Shown here: piece by piece, positions 44,456-52,432 of the stretch
Position numbering within the stretch: the stretch's first letter is position 1
Layout of the letters: every line of letters begins with the position of its first letter
Assembly: GCF_900177705.1 (NCBI RefSeq)
Contig: NZ_FXBA01000001.1
Span: 1-64,000, forward strand
DNA: 64,000 nt
Source: Fibrobacter sp. UWB15
GTDB taxonomy: Bacteria; Fibrobacterota; Fibrobacteria; Fibrobacterales; Fibrobacteraceae
Reading direction: 5' to 3'
The notes under the pieces: model-generated
Database searches by the model: none
Told to the model about the DNA's origin: nothing
What the model saw: only the letters and a program-made list of their open reading frames with translations
Program-made: the position numbers and the translations under genes

Positions 44456-45910
44456 ATGGATGAAAAAGAATTGAGAAAAATCATTCGTCAGGGCGAAGGC
44501 TTGACGGTCGAATTCAAGAGGGCAAAGACTGCATTGCCCGACAATCTTTTCGAATCCGTTGCGGCGTTCTTAAACCGCAATGGGGGCCATATTGTCCTTG
44601 GAGTTACAGACGACAAAAAAATTGAGGGTGTTGACCCCAATTGCGTCGAAAAACTTTGCAAGCAAATAGCGAATCTAAGCAACAATCCTGAAAAATTGGA
44701 TCCTCAGTACTTGATTGACCCGCAAGTTGTTGACTACAAAGACAAAAAATTGATCTACTTCTTTGTTCCCGCCAGTTCGCAGGTCCACAAGACCGGCAAG
44801 AAGGTCTTCGACCGTAGCGTCGATGGCGATTTTGTGGTAAAGACGCAGAGCGCAATTAGTGCAATGTATTTGCGCAAAAGCAACAGCTATACGGAAAATA
44901 CCGTTTATCCGGGGCTTCGCGAAATTGATATTAAACGCGGAATGCTTAAGAAGGCCAAGGATTTGATTCGTTCTATCAGGTCCAATCACCCGTGGCTCAA
45001 GTTGAACAAGGAAGATTTTTTCAAAGCGGCTGGTTTGATTCGCTATGATTCTACCATTGGAAAGTCGGGCTATACACTTGCTGCACTTATGCTGTTCGGC
45101 ACGGACGAAGCGATTTCAAGTTATTTGCCATATTATAAAATTGAAGCAATAGTCCGCAAACAAGACCTGATGCGCTACGATGATCGCTTGACCGTCACAT
45201 GCAATCTGATTGATGGTTACGAATTGCTGAACGGGTTTATCGAAAAGCATCTCCCTGACAAATTCTATTTGGATGGGAAAACAAGACTCTCTTTGCGTGA
45301 CAAGATTTTTAGAGAAGTGATTGCGAATATGCTGATTCATCGTGAATACATGAATCCGATTCCAACAACACTCGTTATTTATAAAGATAAGCTTGTGACG
45401 AATAACGCGAATAAGCCCTTTGCGTACGAGAAAATAGCATCTCAGCTATGTTCTTATCCTAAGAATCCGCATATTGCCACAATGTTTGCACAGATGGGGT
45501 TTGCGGAATACCTCGGCACGGGCATCCGTAAAATTAGTGACCTGTGCGAAATTTATTCTGGGTTAAAACCCAAATTTGTGGATAACGATATTTTTATAGC
45601 GGAGATTCCGTTGACAGATCATGTGCCAGAAAAGAGCAATGTTGGCGGATTAAATGGCGGATTAAGTGGCGGATTAAGTGGCGGATTAAAAATTGAACTA
45701 AATGAAACACAGCAGAAAGTGTTCCTGGAAATCACAAAAAGACCTGGAGTTATGATAAAAGAACTTTCTGGCAGACTACAAATGCCTATTGACACACTTG
45801 ATAAGGTTGTTTCGTCTTTGCGTAAAAAAGAACTTATTGAACGTCGTGGTTCTAAAAAGACCGGCGGCTATTGGGTGAAAAAGGAACCTTCGTCCACGGA
45901 CTCGCAATAA
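44456..45910 (+). CDS. AlbA_2/Schlafen-type ATP-binding regulator with C-terminal helix-turn-helix
   Basis: 484 residues from the ATG at 44456, close behind an AAAAGGGGTG site. The N-terminal AlbA_2 domain has EGLTVEFKRAKTALPDNLFESVAAFLNRNGGHIVLGVTDD (GGHIVLGV). The middle resembles ATP-dependent DNA helicase RecG-like (RHO) proteins of this family with FREVIANMLIHREYMNP and GFAEYLGTGIRKI. A Gly-Gly-Leu repeat (GGLNGGLSGGLSGGLK) links to a winged helix (about 430-475, MIKELSGRLQM...DKVVSSLRKKELIERRG). These proteins are widespread, often in defense or mobile regions, role unclear. Downstream of the zinc-ribbon gene, 13 bp gap. Confidence 0.82.
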   Translation: MDEKELRKIIRQGEGLTVEFKRAKTALPDNLFESVAAFLNRNGGHIVLGVTDDKKIEGVDPNCVEKLCKQIANLSNNPEKLDPQYLIDPQVVDYKDKKLIYFFVPASSQVHKTGKKVFDRSVDGDFVVKTQSAISAMYLRKSNSYTENTVYPGLREIDIKRGMLKKAKDLIRSIRSNHPWLKLNKEDFFKAAGLIRYDSTIGKSGYTLAALMLFGTDEAISSYLPYYKIEAIVRKQDLMRYDDRLTVTCNLIDGYELLNGFIEKHLPDKFYLDGKTRLSLRDKIFREVIANMLIHREYMNPIPTTLVIYKDKLVTNNANKPFAYEKIASQLCSYPKNPHIATMFAQMGFAEYLGTGIRKISDLCEIYSGLKPKFVDNDIFIAEIPLTDHVPEKSNVGGLNGGLSGGLSGGLKIELNETQQKVFLEITKRPGVMIKELSGRLQMPIDTLDKVVSSLRKKELIERRGSKKTGGYWVKKEPSSTDSQ

Positions 45911-45922
45911 ACATCGCTCTTT

Positions 45923-46078
45923 CTATTTCGTTCCGAAAATGCGGTCGCCGGCATCGCCGAGGCCTGGGCAAATGTAGGCAGCCTCGTTCAGGCAGCGGTC
46001 TAGATGTCCGACGTAAATCTGGACGTCGGGATGAGCCTCGTGTAGTTTTTTCAAGCCTTCGGGAGCGGCGATAAAAAA
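45923..46078 (-). pseudogene. upp': Remnant of uracil phosphoribosyltransferase (upp), 3' end only
   Basis: The minus strand encodes about 50 residues of the UPRT C-terminus, [37 protein letters not shown] and the diagnostic [12 protein letters not shown] ending with TAG. UPRT is about 208 residues; the first three quarters are missing and a stop precedes the fragment. It marks a recombination scar at the right edge of the accessory region. A full upp may exist elsewhere. Confidence 0.85.
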
Positions 46079-46188
46079 TTAGCCGTTTAGAACTGCTCAA
46101 CGCTATGTGAAAAAACTGCTTTTCATAGTATACCAATTCGCTAATACAATATATTTTAATGCTAATCATAGTAACATGGGGTGTGAAT

Positions 46189-48273
46189 ATGAAAAAGAAA
46201 ATCCTTCTTGCGGTAACACTTGTAACTGTTTCGTCCATGTTAATGTCCTGCGGCGACGATGATTCCGTCAGCAAGGATTTAGACGAAGACGCCCCCATTC
46301 TGGATATCCCCGGAGATTCTCTCGGTCAGGAAAACCCCGAGGATTCCCTCGATCCAGTTCTGCCCAAGGACACGGTTGACCCGGTTTTGCCCAAGGATAC
46401 CGTCAATCCCGTCCAGTCAAGGGATTCCCTTTCTCAAGAATTGCCTAAGGATTCTCTCAGTAATGACGAAATAAAGGATGAGGTTGCTGTCGCCAAATTC
46501 GATATTGCCCTGTCTATCGAGGATATCATTGTAGATTGGTACGGTGGCGGTGGCGAAAAGGACCCCGACAACAATAGTTTTACCTATAAGCAGTATGCCA
46601 ACAACTACTGGGACATACACGACCTGAATACGGATGTCTATACTAAGGTGGAGATAAACTTTGCCAAGGCCGTCGCATACGATAACATTGATGTGATTGC
46701 GACTTATAGCGACGAGGCCAAGACTACGGAAAGAATTCCCAGTGGCGCAACAAGCCTTGTTCTGTCCTTTGAACCGGGCAAGACGCTTGTCAGTTTGGCT
46801 CTTGTCGTAAGCCCAGACACTCCAAGTGATGCTGCAACGATCAGTTTCGGTAAAATCATTATCCGGGCAAAGGATTCCGATGGCACGGTAGGCAAGATGC
46901 CTGTAAAGTCCCCCAAATTAGGCTTGGACAATGCCAATCCTATATTGGATTTCCAGTACTGTGCGGACCCGACGGCAATTGAGTACAAGGGGCGTCTCTA
47001 TGTCTATGGTACCAACGACCATCAGCAGTACGAAGAAGGTGTCAGCAATACTTACGAGAAAATCAAGACGCTGGTAATGATGTCCACTGACGATATGGTC
47101 AACTGGACTTATCACGGACTGATTCCTGTCGGTGAAGTGGCTCCATGGATTATGGCTTCGTGGGCACCCAGCATCATTAGCAAGGAACAGGGCGATGGCA
47201 GCACGCTTTTCTCCCTCTATTTCTCCAATAGCGGCTTTGGCACCGGCGTTATCCAAGCGAAGTCTCCGGTGGGTCCGTGGACATCTCCTTTGAGCAAGAG
47301 CCTTATCGATGGCGACAATCCTGTTGTAAAAGGCAGCGGCTCCATATTTGATCCGGGTGCCGTAATTGACGACAACGGCGATGGCTGGATTTCGTTCGGT
47401 AATGGGCAGGGCTGGATTGCCAAGCTCAATCCGGACTTGCATTCCCTTGACGGGGATCCGGTGAAACTTCCGTCCCCGTTCCACTTTGAGGCAAATGAAC
47501 TCAATTATATCAACGGCAAGTACGTATATACTTTCAACAACGACTGGAACGACCATACTCCTTGGGAATGGGGTGGCGAGGCTCCGACGGCCTGCAGCAT
47601 GAACTACTTCACCAGCACCGAGCCCCTGAATCCTGATTCCTGGACCTACGGCGGGAACTACTTCAAGAACATGGGTGAGAATGGCATGACCTATGGCAAC
47701 AATCACACTCATCTCCATAAGTATCAGGACAAGTGGTACATATTCTACCAGGCGGCTATTCTAGAGGCTTCCATAGGTTCCCACGGCGGTTTCCGCAGCA
47801 TTCTGGTTGACGAAATTGAAGTGGACGAAGCAAATGTCGTTATCAAGGAAGCGAAACCGACCTACAAGGGTGTAAAGGCCATCAAGAATCTTGACCCCTA
47901 TTCCGTGCAGCAGGCATCTACGGCTGCCGCAACCCTGGGCATTCGCTACGTGCCAACGGAGGAACCCGGCCACATGGTGGCTTCCGTCGGTACTCCCAGC
48001 AAGGATGGCCCGGCACCTACAGAAGGCGTCATCGAAGTTCGCAATGTGTATTTCAGCAGCGCAAAAACGCTGAAGGCCCTGGTGAAAGGCAAGGGCTCGG
48101 TAACGCTCCGTCTTGACAAGCGAGATGGCGCGAACGTAGCCTCAATCAACAGCGCTGGCAGTGACTGGCAGGAACAGGAGGCGAAGTGCGGCAACATCTC
48201 AAGCGGCGTCCACACGGTCTATCTGATTATAAAGGGTGATGTGCTGTTCGATACCTGGCAGTTTGCGAATTAG
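46189..48273 (+). CDS. GH43-family glycoside hydrolase lipoprotein with C-terminal carbohydrate-binding module
   Basis: 694 residues from the ATG at 46189. Lipoprotein signal (MSSMLMSC, Cys about residue 20), acidic/proline repeats (PVLPKDTVDPVLPKDTVNPV), a beta domain (about 100-245), then the GH43 five-bladed propeller: NPILDFQYCADPTAIEYKGRLYVYG with the catalytic Asp, WAPSIISKEQGDG, GSIFDPGAVIDDNGDGWISFG (second Asp region), and HFEANELNYINGKYVYTFNN with Glu, and YGNNHTHLHKYQDKWYIFYQ. The C-terminus ends GVHTVYLIIKGDVLFDTWQFAN, as in CBM6-type modules. Hydrolyses arabinan or xylan side chains. Surface-exposed, consistent with plant-fibre degradation. Confidence 0.9.
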   Translation: MKKKILLAVTLVTVSSMLMSCGDDDSVSKDLDEDAPILDIPGDSLGQENPEDSLDPVLPKDTVDPVLPKDTVNPVQSRDSLSQELPKDSLSNDEIKDEVAVAKFDIALSIEDIIVDWYGGGGEKDPDNNSFTYKQYANNYWDIHDLNTDVYTKVEINFAKAVAYDNIDVIATYSDEAKTTERIPSGATSLVLSFEPGKTLVSLALVVSPDTPSDAATISFGKIIIRAKDSDGTVGKMPVKSPKLGLDNANPILDFQYCADPTAIEYKGRLYVYGTNDHQQYEEGVSNTYEKIKTLVMMSTDDMVNWTYHGLIPVGEVAPWIMASWAPSIISKEQGDGSTLFSLYFSNSGFGTGVIQAKSPVGPWTSPLSKSLIDGDNPVVKGSGSIFDPGAVIDDNGDGWISFGNGQGWIAKLNPDLHSLDGDPVKLPSPFHFEANELNYINGKYVYTFNNDWNDHTPWEWGGEAPTACSMNYFTSTEPLNPDSWTYGGNYFKNMGENGMTYGNNHTHLHKYQDKWYIFYQAAILEASIGSHGGFRSILVDEIEVDEANVVIKEAKPTYKGVKAIKNLDPYSVQQASTAAATLGIRYVPTEEPGHMVASVGTPSKDGPAPTEGVIEVRNVYFSSAKTLKALVKGKGSVTLRLDKRDGANVASINSAGSDWQEQEAKCGNISSGVHTVYLIIKGDVLFDTWQFAN

Positions 48274-48296
48274 TCCACTGATAGCTCTGGGCTAAT

Positions 48297-49235
48297 TTAT
48301 TTGCCGTCAAGTTTCCTGTAAATATTCGCGAGTATCGCACCCGAAATGTTATGCCACACGGAGAAGATGGCGCCGGGGACGGTCGCCATCGCAAGTCCCG
48401 AGAACGAAGTCGCTGCAAGGCTTGTGGCGAGTCCGGAATTCTGCATGCCGATTTCGATGGAAAGCGCCTTTGTCTTGGGTGTCGAGAATTTCAGCAACTT
48501 CCCGAGGCCGAATCCGCAGCCGTAACCGAGCAGGTTATGGAGAATCACCACGGCAAACACGATGGCGCCCGTAGAGAGAATCTTCGCCGCATTGTGCGAG
48601 ACAACCGCGGCTACAATCATCGCGATTGCAATCACCGAGACGAGCGGCAAGACCTTCACGGCACGCGCAGTCCATGAGCCAAAGAACTTGTTTATGACAA
48701 ATCCTAACGCAATCGGCACGATGACGACTTTCACGATGGAAAGGAACATCGCCATCACGTCCACGTTCACGGTGGTGCGCAAGAGCAAGTAAGTAATCGC
48801 CGGAGTCAGCACGGGAGCGAGCAGCGTATTCACGCTGGTCATGCCCACGGAAAGCGCCACGTCGCCTTTTGAGAGGTAAGTAATCACGTTACTCGAAGTG
48901 CCTCCTGGGCAAGTTCCCACAAGGATCACGCCCGCCATGAGGGCTGCATCGAGCCCGAAAATCTTGGAGAGCAAAAATGCGAGTGCAGGCATCACGATGA
49001 ACTGCGCCGCACACCCGATGGTGATTTCCTTCGGCCGTGCAAATACAAGCGCAAAGTCGCTCAGCTTGAGGGTAAGGCCCATGCCGAACATCACGACCAT
49101 CAGCAAGTAATTCACCCAACTGAGTTCAATCCAGAGTGTGGATTTCGGCAGGAACAGCGAGAGCGCCGCGATGGCCAAAACGACAATTGCCATCCACTTG
49201 CCCACAAATTCACTGATTTTTTCGAGAACGTGCAT
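48297..49235 (-). CDS. Bile acid:sodium symporter (BASS) family transporter
   Basis: 312 residues with about nine to ten membrane helices. Conserved motifs: VGTCPGGTSSNVITYLSKGD (helix-break and Na+ site), EIGMQNSGLATSLAA (second crossover), and MVVMFGMGLTLKLSDF near the start. Members take up organic anions with sodium; the bacterial substrate is often pantoate or alpha-keto acids and cannot be read here. It is first of a minus-strand run that includes the zinc-ribbon protein upstream (15 bp gap). Confidence 0.92.
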   Translation of the reverse strand: MHVLEKISEFVGKWMAIVVLAIAALSLFLPKSTLWIELSWVNYLLMVVMFGMGLTLKLSDFALVFARPKEITIGCAAQFIVMPALAFLLSKIFGLDAALMAGVILVGTCPGGTSSNVITYLSKGDVALSVGMTSVNTLLAPVLTPAITYLLLRTTVNVDVMAMFLSIVKVVIVPIALGFVINKFFGSWTARAVKVLPLVSVIAIAMIVAAVVSHNAAKILSTGAIVFAVVILHNLLGYGCGFGLGKLLKFSTPKTKALSIEIGMQNSGLATSLAATSFSGLAMATVPGAIFSVWHNISGAILANIYRKLDGK

Positions 49236-49250
49236 AGTTGAACTCGCTCT

Positions 49251-49706
49251 TTAAACTTTGTATCCGTACTTCCTCAATTTTTCGACATACTGCGGGTCGC
49301 CTAAGCGGGCCTTCGATTCGGCCATGTGCTTACTGTTGTCCTTGGCGGCAAAGCCGAGCTTGATGCGAAGCGCGATGACTCCGCTGACGATGCCGAATAG
49401 CGAGCATAGAACGCACGCCAGGGTAAGCTTTGTGGAATTGCTCCCTTGTACGACAGAAGTTTGGAGCAAAACTCCGCAGATTATCGCCATCGACAAAAGG
49501 AACAGCGCTCCCTTCGCGTAGAATTTTGCATTCTTGCTACGCGGATCAAATCCGTCAATCGCCACCTCGCGCCAGCGCCTGTCCAGGTATTCGCTGTGAC
49601 AGGCCTTGCACTCGCGAATTGGGCTGCCGTACATCCACATGTTGCAAGCTTCGCGATTCTTGGTCTTGCATTCCGGGCAAACCCATTCTGCATAATTCAT
49701 CTGCAT
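49251..49706 (-). CDS. Zinc-ribbon membrane protein of unknown function
   Basis: 151 residues. N-terminal zinc-ribbon-like pair WVCPECKTKNREACNMW and IRECKACHSEYLDRRW, then two membrane helices (about 66-83 and 90-115). C-terminal charged tail. Starts at ATG 49706 with GGAGGCG ahead. No family match that I recognise. Likely co-transcribed with the BASS transporter just downstream. Confidence 0.75.
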   Translation of the reverse strand: MQMNYAEWVCPECKTKNREACNMWMYGSPIRECKACHSEYLDRRWREVAIDGFDPRSKNAKFYAKGALFLLSMAIICGVLLQTSVVQGSNSTKLTLACVLCSLFGIVSGVIALRIKLGFAAKDNSKHMAESKARLGDPQYVEKLRKYGYKV

Positions 49707-49756
49707 AACGCCTCCTAAAATCTGTCAGAAAGATAGTCTTTTTTATCGTGTGCGGC

Positions 49757-50197
49757 TCAAATCTCGATGCTTTCTTCGTCGCCTGTGATAAATGCCTTGA
49801 GGCGTTCTATGGTGCGGTCAAAGTCGTTCTTGATGGAACATTCCCATACGGTAGCAACGCGATAGCCTTGTAGCGAAAGCTTCCAGTTGGTTTTGACATC
49901 GCGCACCACATTGTTCGTGAATTTTTCGTTCCAGAATTCGGGATTGCTTTTGGGGCGGCTTGTGAACTTGCAGCCGTGTTGGTGCCAGAAACAGCCGTTT
50001 ATAAAAATGACCACGCCATGCTTAAGAATATACAGGTCGGGTGTACCCGGTAAATCGCGGCGGTGGAGCCTGTAGCGCAGCCCCGCTTTAAAAAGCGCTC
50101 GGCGTACTAAAATTTCTGGTTTCGTATCTACGGAATGAACCGCCTGCATCATCTGCGAGCGGTTCATTGGAAGACGTTTTTTCTGGCGACGTTTCAT
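49757..50197 (-). CDS. vsr: Very short patch repair endonuclease
   Basis: 146 residues, the normal size. Motifs: MNRSQMMQAVHSVDTKPEILVRRALFKAGLRYRLH, DLPGTPDLYILKHGVVIFINGCFWHQHGC with catalytic Asp and the zinc-binding Cys/His, RDVKTNWKLSLQGYRVATVWECSIK. Vsr nicks T:G mismatches at Dcm-type sites. It normally sits next to a cytosine methyltransferase. None is adjacent here, so the partner must be elsewhere or lost. A 33-bp gap separates it from the NSS transporter upstream. Confidence 0.93.
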   Translation of the reverse strand: MKRRQKKRLPMNRSQMMQAVHSVDTKPEILVRRALFKAGLRYRLHRRDLPGTPDLYILKHGVVIFINGCFWHQHGCKFTSRPKSNPEFWNEKFTNNVVRDVKTNWKLSLQGYRVATVWECSIKNDFDRTIERLKAFITGDEESIEI

Positions 50198-50230
50198 TTG
50201 AGTAAATGTCGCTGTCAGATTGTCAGATTG

Positions 50231-51640
50231 TTATCCGAAAATCTTAGCGCAGAGTTCCGGTGCAAACTTGGAGAGGTAACCCTGAATCAAGAGGATCGAA
50301 ACGAGAGCCGGCAAAATCCACTTGAAGTAGATTCTGAAGGCGGCATTGTAAGGGATCTTGTAACCCTTACCGGCATTCATTTCGGCAAAGAACTTTTCCT
50401 GACCCCAACCATAGCGGCTAGAGCAGAAGATGGCGATGAACATGCCGCCCGCCGGGAGCATGGTGTTGCTCACGATAAAGTCTTCGAGGTCCAAGACACA
50501 GCTGCCGGGACCGAACGGTTCAAAGCTGGAAAGCACGTTGAAGCCGAGAGCGCAGGGGAGCGAAAGCAGGAATACGATCAAGATGTTCCAATAGGCGACC
50601 TTGCGGCGCTTGTATCCCTTGAGGTCCATCCAGAACGACACCAGGTTTTCGAATACGGCAATCAGCGTGGACATGGCCGCAAACGACATGAATAGGAAGA
50701 ATGCGGCACCGAAGAACCTGCCTGCAGGCATCATGGCGAACACGTTAGAAAGCGTCACGAAGATAAGACCCGGGCCCTGACCAGGAGACTGGTTGAAGGC
50801 AAAGCAGCTCGGGATGATGATGATACCCGCGACCAAGGCGACAACGGTATCCAGAATGCAGACACTTGTGGCTTCTTTGGCCAGGGAATGATGCTTTCCG
50901 ATGTAGCTACCGAAAATAGCCATGCTACCGATACCGAGGCTCAAGGTAAAGAAGGCGTGAGCAAAGGCGGCAAAGATAGCCTCGCCCAGGCCCTTGCCCG
51001 ATTGCGTAAGGCGTTCCAAGGACGGCAACAGGTAGAATTCAAGGCCAGCCGTAGAGCCGGGGAGCGTCACGGCGCGAATCGCAAGAATCACCATAATGAT
51101 AAGCAAGCAGATCATCATGCCCTTGGTGATGCGTTCCACACCCTTCTGAAGGCCAAGCGACACGATAAAGAGGCCAATGACAATGGCAACCGTCATCCAG
51201 AAAATCATGAGGCCCGGATTCGAAAGCATTTCGCCGAAGCCGGACGCAATCTCATCAGGAGTGCCCAAGAGGAACTTGGGATCGGTCACCATCTTGTAGA
51301 AGTAGTAGAACATCCAGCCAGTCACCACCGAGTAGAAGGCCATTAATATATAGTTGGCCGAGATCAGCGGGAACTTGGCCCAATGCCACTTGGTACCCGG
51401 TTTTTCCAGGTTGTCGAAGGCGCGGGCGATACCGCTTCGGCCTCCACGACCCAGGGCGAGTTCAGCCATTAAAATGGGCAGGCCCAGGAAAAGCAGGAAG
51501 CCGAGGTACGGGAGCACAAAGGCCGCTCCGCCGTACTGGCCAGCAATGTAAGGGAAACGCCACACGTTGCCCAGGCCAATGGCGCAACCGGCGGCAATGA
51601 GGATAAATCCGAGTCTTGATTTAAAGGTTTCGCGTTCCAT
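50231..51640 (-). CDS. Sodium-dependent (NSS/SNF) amino-acid transporter
   Basis: 469 residues, about 11-12 helices. N-terminal family signature FKSRLGFILIAAGCAIGLGNVWRFPYIAGQYGGAAFVLPY includes the Na+ site glycines and the GNVWRFPY motif. Later, SFAAMSTLIAVFENLVSFWMD and GSCVLDLEDFIVSNTMLPAGG continue the LeuT-like core. Substrates are usually amino acids; identity cannot be read. Begins at ATG 51640; batE follows upstream by 16 bp, so it may be in the same transcript. Confidence 0.92.
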   Translation of the reverse strand: MERETFKSRLGFILIAAGCAIGLGNVWRFPYIAGQYGGAAFVLPYLGFLLFLGLPILMAELALGRGGRSGIARAFDNLEKPGTKWHWAKFPLISANYILMAFYSVVTGWMFYYFYKMVTDPKFLLGTPDEIASGFGEMLSNPGLMIFWMTVAIVIGLFIVSLGLQKGVERITKGMMICLLIIMVILAIRAVTLPGSTAGLEFYLLPSLERLTQSGKGLGEAIFAAFAHAFFTLSLGIGSMAIFGSYIGKHHSLAKEATSVCILDTVVALVAGIIIIPSCFAFNQSPGQGPGLIFVTLSNVFAMMPAGRFFGAAFFLFMSFAAMSTLIAVFENLVSFWMDLKGYKRRKVAYWNILIVFLLSLPCALGFNVLSSFEPFGPGSCVLDLEDFIVSNTMLPAGGMFIAIFCSSRYGWGQEKFFAEMNAGKGYKIPYNAAFRIYFKWILPALVSILLIQGYLSKFAPELCAKIFG

Positions 51641-51656
51641 AATGAAGAAAAATAGT

Positions 51657-52427
51657 TTATTTCACGATTCCGACATCAGAAAGTTTCACAAATCCGCGTA
51701 TTTTTTCGCCCAAACGGATTTCGGCAAAGTTGTCCTGTTCCGAAAGCACTTCGAACGTGGTGCCTTCAGAAAGCGTGTTCAGCGTTTGCGACTTGTTGTT
51801 CGGGGCGCTTGTCACGTCGGCATCTTTGGCGGTTACGACGCCTTCGATGTTGGTCTCGGCGACAAAAATCTTGTAGCCGGCACTCATCGCGATAATGCAG
51901 AAAACGCTAGATAAAGCAAACATGGTGCCAATCAGCACGTTCTTGGTTCTGCCACTGCGGCTGATGCGCCTTGCGATGGCGGCAAGTGCAATGACCCAGA
52001 AGATTCCAAGCAACACCCACATTTGAGTCCTTAAAGAAAGCGCGTGGTGGGCTTTGAACAGCCCCGCAAGGAGCGGGTTTTCTTCGCCGTCTTCTTCTAC
52101 CTTGTCGCGGGTCATGGCCTGCGCGTACTTGAGGTTGTGAATAATGTCGTCGTTATTGGGGGCGAGGCGCAGAGCCGACTTGTAATAATAAATGGCGAAG
52201 CCAATTTTGCCTTCCCTAAAGTAGGCATTGCCCAAGTTGTAGTAAAGGTCCGAATTTTCGGTGCCATTGTCAACACAAGTGCGCCATTCATCAATGGCGC
52301 GCTCGAACTCGCCTTCGTTATAGTATACGACACCGGATTCAATACCGTTGCAATGTTCCACGGCAAAAGAGCTTGCTGTGCCAACAATCAAGACGATAAG
52401 AGAAAAAAGAAAGACTTTCAACTTCAT
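51657..52427 (-). CDS. batE: BatE-like TPR and SH3 membrane protein
   Basis: 256 residues. Signal-like N-terminal helix, two TPRs (ESGVVYYNEGEFERAIDEW, DLYYNLGNAYFREGKIGFAIYYYKSALRL), two membrane helices (about 135-153 and 163-183), then an SH3-like domain (VVTAKDADVTSAPNNKSQTLNTLSEGTTFEV). This layout is that of BatE in Bacteroides-type bat (aerotolerance) operons. 5 bp after batD. Its function is unproven. Confidence 0.82.
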   Translation of the reverse strand: MKLKVFLFSLIVLIVGTASSFAVEHCNGIESGVVYYNEGEFERAIDEWRTCVDNGTENSDLYYNLGNAYFREGKIGFAIYYYKSALRLAPNNDDIIHNLKYAQAMTRDKVEEDGEENPLLAGLFKAHHALSLRTQMWVLLGIFWVIALAAIARRISRSGRTKNVLIGTMFALSSVFCIIAMSAGYKIFVAETNIEGVVTAKDADVTSAPNNKSQTLNTLSEGTTFEVLSEQDNFAEIRLGEKIRGFVKLSDVGIVK

Positions 52428-52432
52428 ACTTC

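Noticed and set aside
45852-46298. Open frame of 148 codons on the minus strand
   Set aside because: It is in a different frame from the upp remnant and has no features of a gene.
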